NCBI GenBank assembly: GCA_002633005.1
Contig: NMRA01000892.1
Location: 64,001 to 99,074, forward strand
Source: Phoronis australis
Lineage: Eukaryota > Phoronida > Phoronidae
Reading direction: 5' to 3'
Length of the DNA: 35,074 nt
Shown here: one piece after another, positions 31,793-35,074 of the stretch
Layout of the letters: each line of letters starts with the position of its first letter
Numbering within the stretch: position 1 is the stretch's first letter
Program-made: the position numbers and the translations under genes
The notes under the pieces: model-generated
What the model saw: only the letters and a program-made list of their open reading frames with translations
Told to the model about the DNA's origin: nothing
Database searches by the model: none

Positions 31793-32911
31793 TAGAGTTG
31801 TTGCGTGCCTGGCTGTACTCATTACCTGGATGTATGCTCGATGGGAGGGGCATTCCATTAATTCCTGAGTGACAATGCACAAAGAGCATGGCTGGGAGAT
31901 TTGTTACATTGCCGTTGAATGCACGACTCATTTGAAAGTTTGGTTGGAAAACAGGTGTGTAGCAAACACTTCAAGACCTCTGACTATGACCCAGTGTCTT
32001 ACTGAAGTTAAAGAGACAGTGTTGCACTCTTTCTTGGTATAACTCGGTTTGAACTGATAGCCTTCTACCACATTCCAGTGCAGAAAGTTCTCATCATTAC
32101 TTGGGACTATATCGGTGTTGGACTGGTACTCCCATGTTTCGATTTCCAACTCGGGCATGCTTACCAAAGCCATCTCGAGTTGGATTTCATACACATTTTA
32201 CAGTTTATTCCAGGAACTCCTAAGAAATACCCTCCACACAACTTGATCAATAAACTGGCGAATGACTTGAGAAAAATGGCAACAAAGACAGTAATTTTTC
32301 AACAATTCACTACATAAAATGGCGGTGAATTCGTGTGACATCGAATTCCAAGTTTCAGGAAAGCTTGGAGTTCGGCTTTTCCAATAAGGTATCCAGTTCA
32401 ATTGTTATCATTTATCCAAATGTCAAAAAAATCGTCCAATTTTCCTATAATTTTTAATCAACAGGCTTACCAACTATATTAGAGAGAGATATAAACTTTT
32501 TTTAAATCATATGAAAACATACATTGTTATATGACTGGGTGGCCAGCAAAGGCATCGGCCACTACTAACTGACCACTAGTAACAATAAATTAAGAACAAT
32601 TAAGAAGAACAATATATATAACAACAGAACAAAGTACATCTACAATGAAGTAAAATACATTGTAAGTTTATTTAAAAATGTAAATAAAATGTATTTTACA
32701 AAGAATTAAACACAGGACTATTGATACAAGAAAAAACCACACAGTTAGAAAAGCATATGACTAAGATGTAAGACATGTGACATATCTGGAGAAAAACTTT
32801 CATGTCCTCCTATAGAGCCAACACACCGCTAACAGTGGATTCATGGACAGAGTTCATCTATTAAGGCAGTAGTTACTGCGCTATGTTACCTACTACGTTT
32901 AACACGATTAC
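31793..32911. other. Intergenic, AT-rich; inverted repeat at 32650-32699
   Basis: Consecutive minus frames (32401-32198 and 32194-31928) contain donor-like GTAAGA/GTAAGC words but no recognised domain. A 12-bp perfect inverted repeat (GTAAAATACATT / AATGTATTTTAC) encloses further inverted AT-rich words at 32650-32699. Confidence 0.4.
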
Positions 32912-33076
32912 CTGGTGAGCAGATCAGCATGATCCTCTACAGGCACATGCTTTATAACCATGTTACACCTGAGGTTGCCATCTTCAAAAAATACATGGTC
33001 AGGGCCAAACCTCCTCTTGGTATGTTTCCAGGAATTTGCCATCATTTATCACGCACTGATGGCTGCACTGGTAGTT
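32912..33076 (-). pseudogene. Broken VWC-like (von Willebrand factor type C) exon
   Basis: A very good acceptor (TTCCCTCCTGTGTCTTCCAG) precedes the exon, and a donor GTAATC follows. The first frame gives NYQCSHQCVINDGKFLETYQ then EEVWP, fitting the start of a VWC module (C-x3-DGKxY…E-x-W). A TGA at 33001-32999 interrupts where WPDPC is usual. The next frame gives FFEDGNLRCNMVI, fitting the ExGNLxC end of the module. VWC modules in extracellular proteins often bind BMP-type ligands. The stop and frameshift make it a pseudo-exon, or a sequencing error in a real one. Several expected cysteines are missing, and no neighbouring VWC exon was found. The identification is by motif spacing only. Confidence 0.35.
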
Positions 33077-33100
33077 CTGGAAGACACAGGAGGGAACAAA

Positions 33101-34281
33101 GTAATGACTCTCCAAATAAAACTTGAAGAAAACAAGAAACGGGTACTTTCCCATCAGTGTCCACAATCATTGAAATAGCAAGAGGGAGATCTTTTTCATT
33201 AGTGCAGGTCTGCCTAATTTGCACACCCACGTCTGTTTATTAGATACCAAGCTCAGCAACTCTCACAGTCAACCACTTGAGTCACGGGTTTTGCTGACGG
33301 AGAGCTGAAATATTGATTTCCTAAAAAATATGATACAGGTCATTTGCACACCAAGAACTATTGTTGACTACGGTCACTACAGATCCAAGTGCATACATGA
33401 AGTCGGTCAGTAGTCGAATCATTGACCTTTGAGCCTAACTATGACCACGCAGTAGACTTGAGTTAATGAATAATCACAAGATGGCATCCTCCAGGTAGAC
33501 AAGTTAACTGAACGATTTGGGTCATAAATTTCTGAAAAAAATCAATCAGTTGTATGGCAACCTAAACATGCAAACTTTAAATGGGTAACATGTTGAAATT
33601 CCTTATTAAATAGAGTAGGCTGCTTAACTATGTAAGCAGGTTATTTGATTCTTAATTTATTCACTGTATGAAACAACCAGACAGTGTTCACAGTTAAGAA
33701 TTTAGGTTACATTTATGTGCTTAACCGGCTTAAAAAAACTTCCATTGAAGCTCTCCATAAAGGAGTACTTCAGCAAACTTCTATGAGCTGGGAAACTTAT
33801 TTTCCAAGCGAAACTTATTTGCCTAAATTACCGTGAGACGTGATTTTGAATCGCTTCCGAGTTCTGGTTTTGTGCTGTTTAAAACTTCTCAACTTCAAAC
33901 TCGTATACAACAAGTATGAGAAGGTTAAATAAGCCAAAAACACGACGAATGAACTTCACTCTGGATATAGTACAAACACAGAAAACTAGAACGGTTAAAT
34001 GGCCTTTGATTTCTCACTTCTGACAGGGGCAAAAATCTTAACAACACCACACGTCTTGCTCGTACTCGTAATAGTTTATTTGTAGATCTGTAAATGTCCC
34101 AACGTAATAGTATACTGCGTCCCTTGCTGCGCGCTAGCAATAGCATTTTAATCTAGATGCACATGCTAGTTCGGCTTTTCAGCGAAATAATAGGCAAAAT
34201 AAGGTAAAAACATTTGGAAAGGCAGTGTCAGTTATATCTTCGTTCATTCATTTTAATATAAAGTTATCAACATAACATTAT
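33101..34281. other. Non-coding, no recognised gene
   Basis: Short frames only; nothing supportable. If the VWC-like exon belonged to a functional minus-strand gene, upstream exons would be expected here or beyond the window; none was recognised. Confidence 0.35.
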
Positions 34282-34440
34282 CAGTGGCGGATCTAGGATA
34301 TCACAAGGGGGGCCCAACATTTTGGCCGGCTGTAAGCATTTGCGCAAACTGAACCACGATTGCAGATGCACCGAATGGGGGAGATCGGGAGGGGGTTTTC
34401 CCCCCTCCCACCCAGGAAATTTTTCTGTTTTTACCTCTAA
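34282..34440 (+). mobile_element. CAGTGGCGGATC-family element, left end
   Basis: Starts CAGTGGCGGATCTAGG and contains GGGGGGCCC and a G-then-C-rich foldback GGAGGGGGTTTTCCCCCCTCC near 34388-34408. The matching right end was not found, so the element is truncated or its end has diverged. Confidence 0.55.
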
Positions 34441-34529
34441 AAATCAAGCATTTTCCTTGATTCCTGAAGTACTATCCAAGAAAGAAAAAAAAAACACGGA
34501 GAACGTGTCAAACAGGAAAAACTACAATT

Positions 34530-34600
34530 ACCAAAGACTCGAAATCACGACCTCGCGGATAGAGCGCGGGTGCGTTACCAGTACACCACCACGACTTCAC
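34530..34600 (-). repeat. tRNA-like (SINE head or tRNA pseudogene)
   Basis: On the minus strand TGGTGTACTGG (34588-34578) resembles an RNA polymerase III A box. GATTTCGAGTC (34546-34536), about 31 bp further on, resembles a B box. Between them CGCG-CTCTATC-CGCG could form an anticodon-like stem with a 7-base loop. The acceptor and T stems do not close, so this is not a functional tRNA. A tRNA-derived SINE or decayed tRNA gene fits best. Confidence 0.5.
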
Positions 34601-34933
34601 TACTAATCTCCTCACTTGTTTATGGTCCACAGCGTTTGCGCGCGAAACCTACTTCTTTTTGTAATGCTCAGTACACTTTTATATTTTGTGCCATCAATTC
34701 TTGACAAATTTGTCGTATTTAAAATAGTCATCAAATGCCCAAAAAGACCAAATCCGTTTTTCGTGTTGGAAATCGTCTTAAGATAAGGTTTGACAAAGAG
34801 AGTATTGCGAGTTTCTGAGTGATTCACTAAGGCCTCGATTAAAATTCATATCTTACCAGCAGCTTCTGTTTTTTCATCGTCTCTCAGGTTCCATTTTCTT
34901 TAACAAATGAAGTAGATTTTCTTCATTGCACAG

Positions 34934-35074
34934 TGGAGCAGACGACGGAAACGGAGTCGTAGTGCGCAGCGCCACTACCGGTCGCCTGGGAAATCGCAGG
35001 AGAGCCTATGCCAGACATATAGTTCACTTACGAATGCGCCGTGTTCCGAATATGACACGTGAATTTGGATTTGA
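34934..35074 (+). other. GC-rich segment, possible exon running off the window
   Basis: A pyrimidine-rich acceptor (TTTTCTTCATTGCACAG) precedes a markedly GC-richer stretch. One plus frame (GADDGNGVVVRSATTGRLGN…) stays open to the last base of the window, while a second closes near 35060. No domain is recognised. A minus frame (MSGIGSPAISQATG…) is also open for 31 codons, so the strand is uncertain. Confidence 0.25.

Noticed and set aside
31928-32401. Back-to-back minus-strand frames suggesting a gene
   Set aside because: No recognised domain, and the internal donor-like words do not pair with acceptors to give a continuous frame.
34530-34600. Functional tRNA gene
   Set aside because: A and B boxes are recognisable but the acceptor and T stems do not pair; treated as SINE-like or a pseudogene.

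Overview
The window looks like AT-rich nuclear DNA from a marine invertebrate animal. Reasons: no long open frames, short GT-AG bounded exons, at least four kinds of transposable-element debris, a PAN/Apple-domain exon, non-LTR retrotransposon (LINE) tails, and strong over-use of the palindrome TACATGTA, which is common in mollusc, amphioxus and hemichordate-type genomes. The exact phylum cannot be fixed from the sequence alone. One ambiguous base (n at 11430) suggests a draft assembly. There is no sign of bacterial operons, CRISPR arrays or a viral genome.

The best gene model is on the minus strand at 16959-14670. It has three short exons joined by introns of the same phase (phase 1): a signal-peptide exon, a 279-nt PAN/Apple exon and a short terminal exon. 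Together they give an intact 147-residue, cysteine-rich secreted protein. A second, broken minus-strand exon at 33076-32912 resembles a von Willebrand factor type C (VWC) module but carries a stop and a frameshift.

Almost everything else is repeat-derived. At 1.4 kb and 8.4 kb are inverted copies of a GTCGGCT-rich repeat. At 4.17-5.14 kb and 10.45-11.43 kb is a nearly identical direct repeat of about 980 bp; the second copy ends exactly at the n. At 5.2-5.6 kb is an inverted-repeat (MITE-like) element with a diverged relative at 19.5 kb. At 12.5-13.75 kb is a LINE remnant whose endonuclease half is inverted against its 3' half, the arrangement made by twin priming. At 20.8-21.7 kb is an element with long inverted arms. 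At 23.6-24.1 kb is a minisatellite of about 100 bp, and at 24.61-24.77 kb a near-perfect 32-bp tandem array grown from the arm of a small inverted repeat. At 25.2-25.5 kb is a second LINE tail.

From 28239 to 31792 lies a candidate 3.55-kb DNA transposon. It has hAT-like ends (CAGGGCTYGAC), a matching TAGAG on both outer sides, and roughly 20-bp-spaced GCGASCTG boxes inside each end. Short pieces of a CAGTGGCGGATC-type element occur at 17.7, 30.8 and 34.3 kb, the last close to a tRNA-like internal promoter. Most of the 60-100 codon open frames scattered over the window are chance or lie in repeats. No functional interaction between genes can be claimed beyond the one-gene model.
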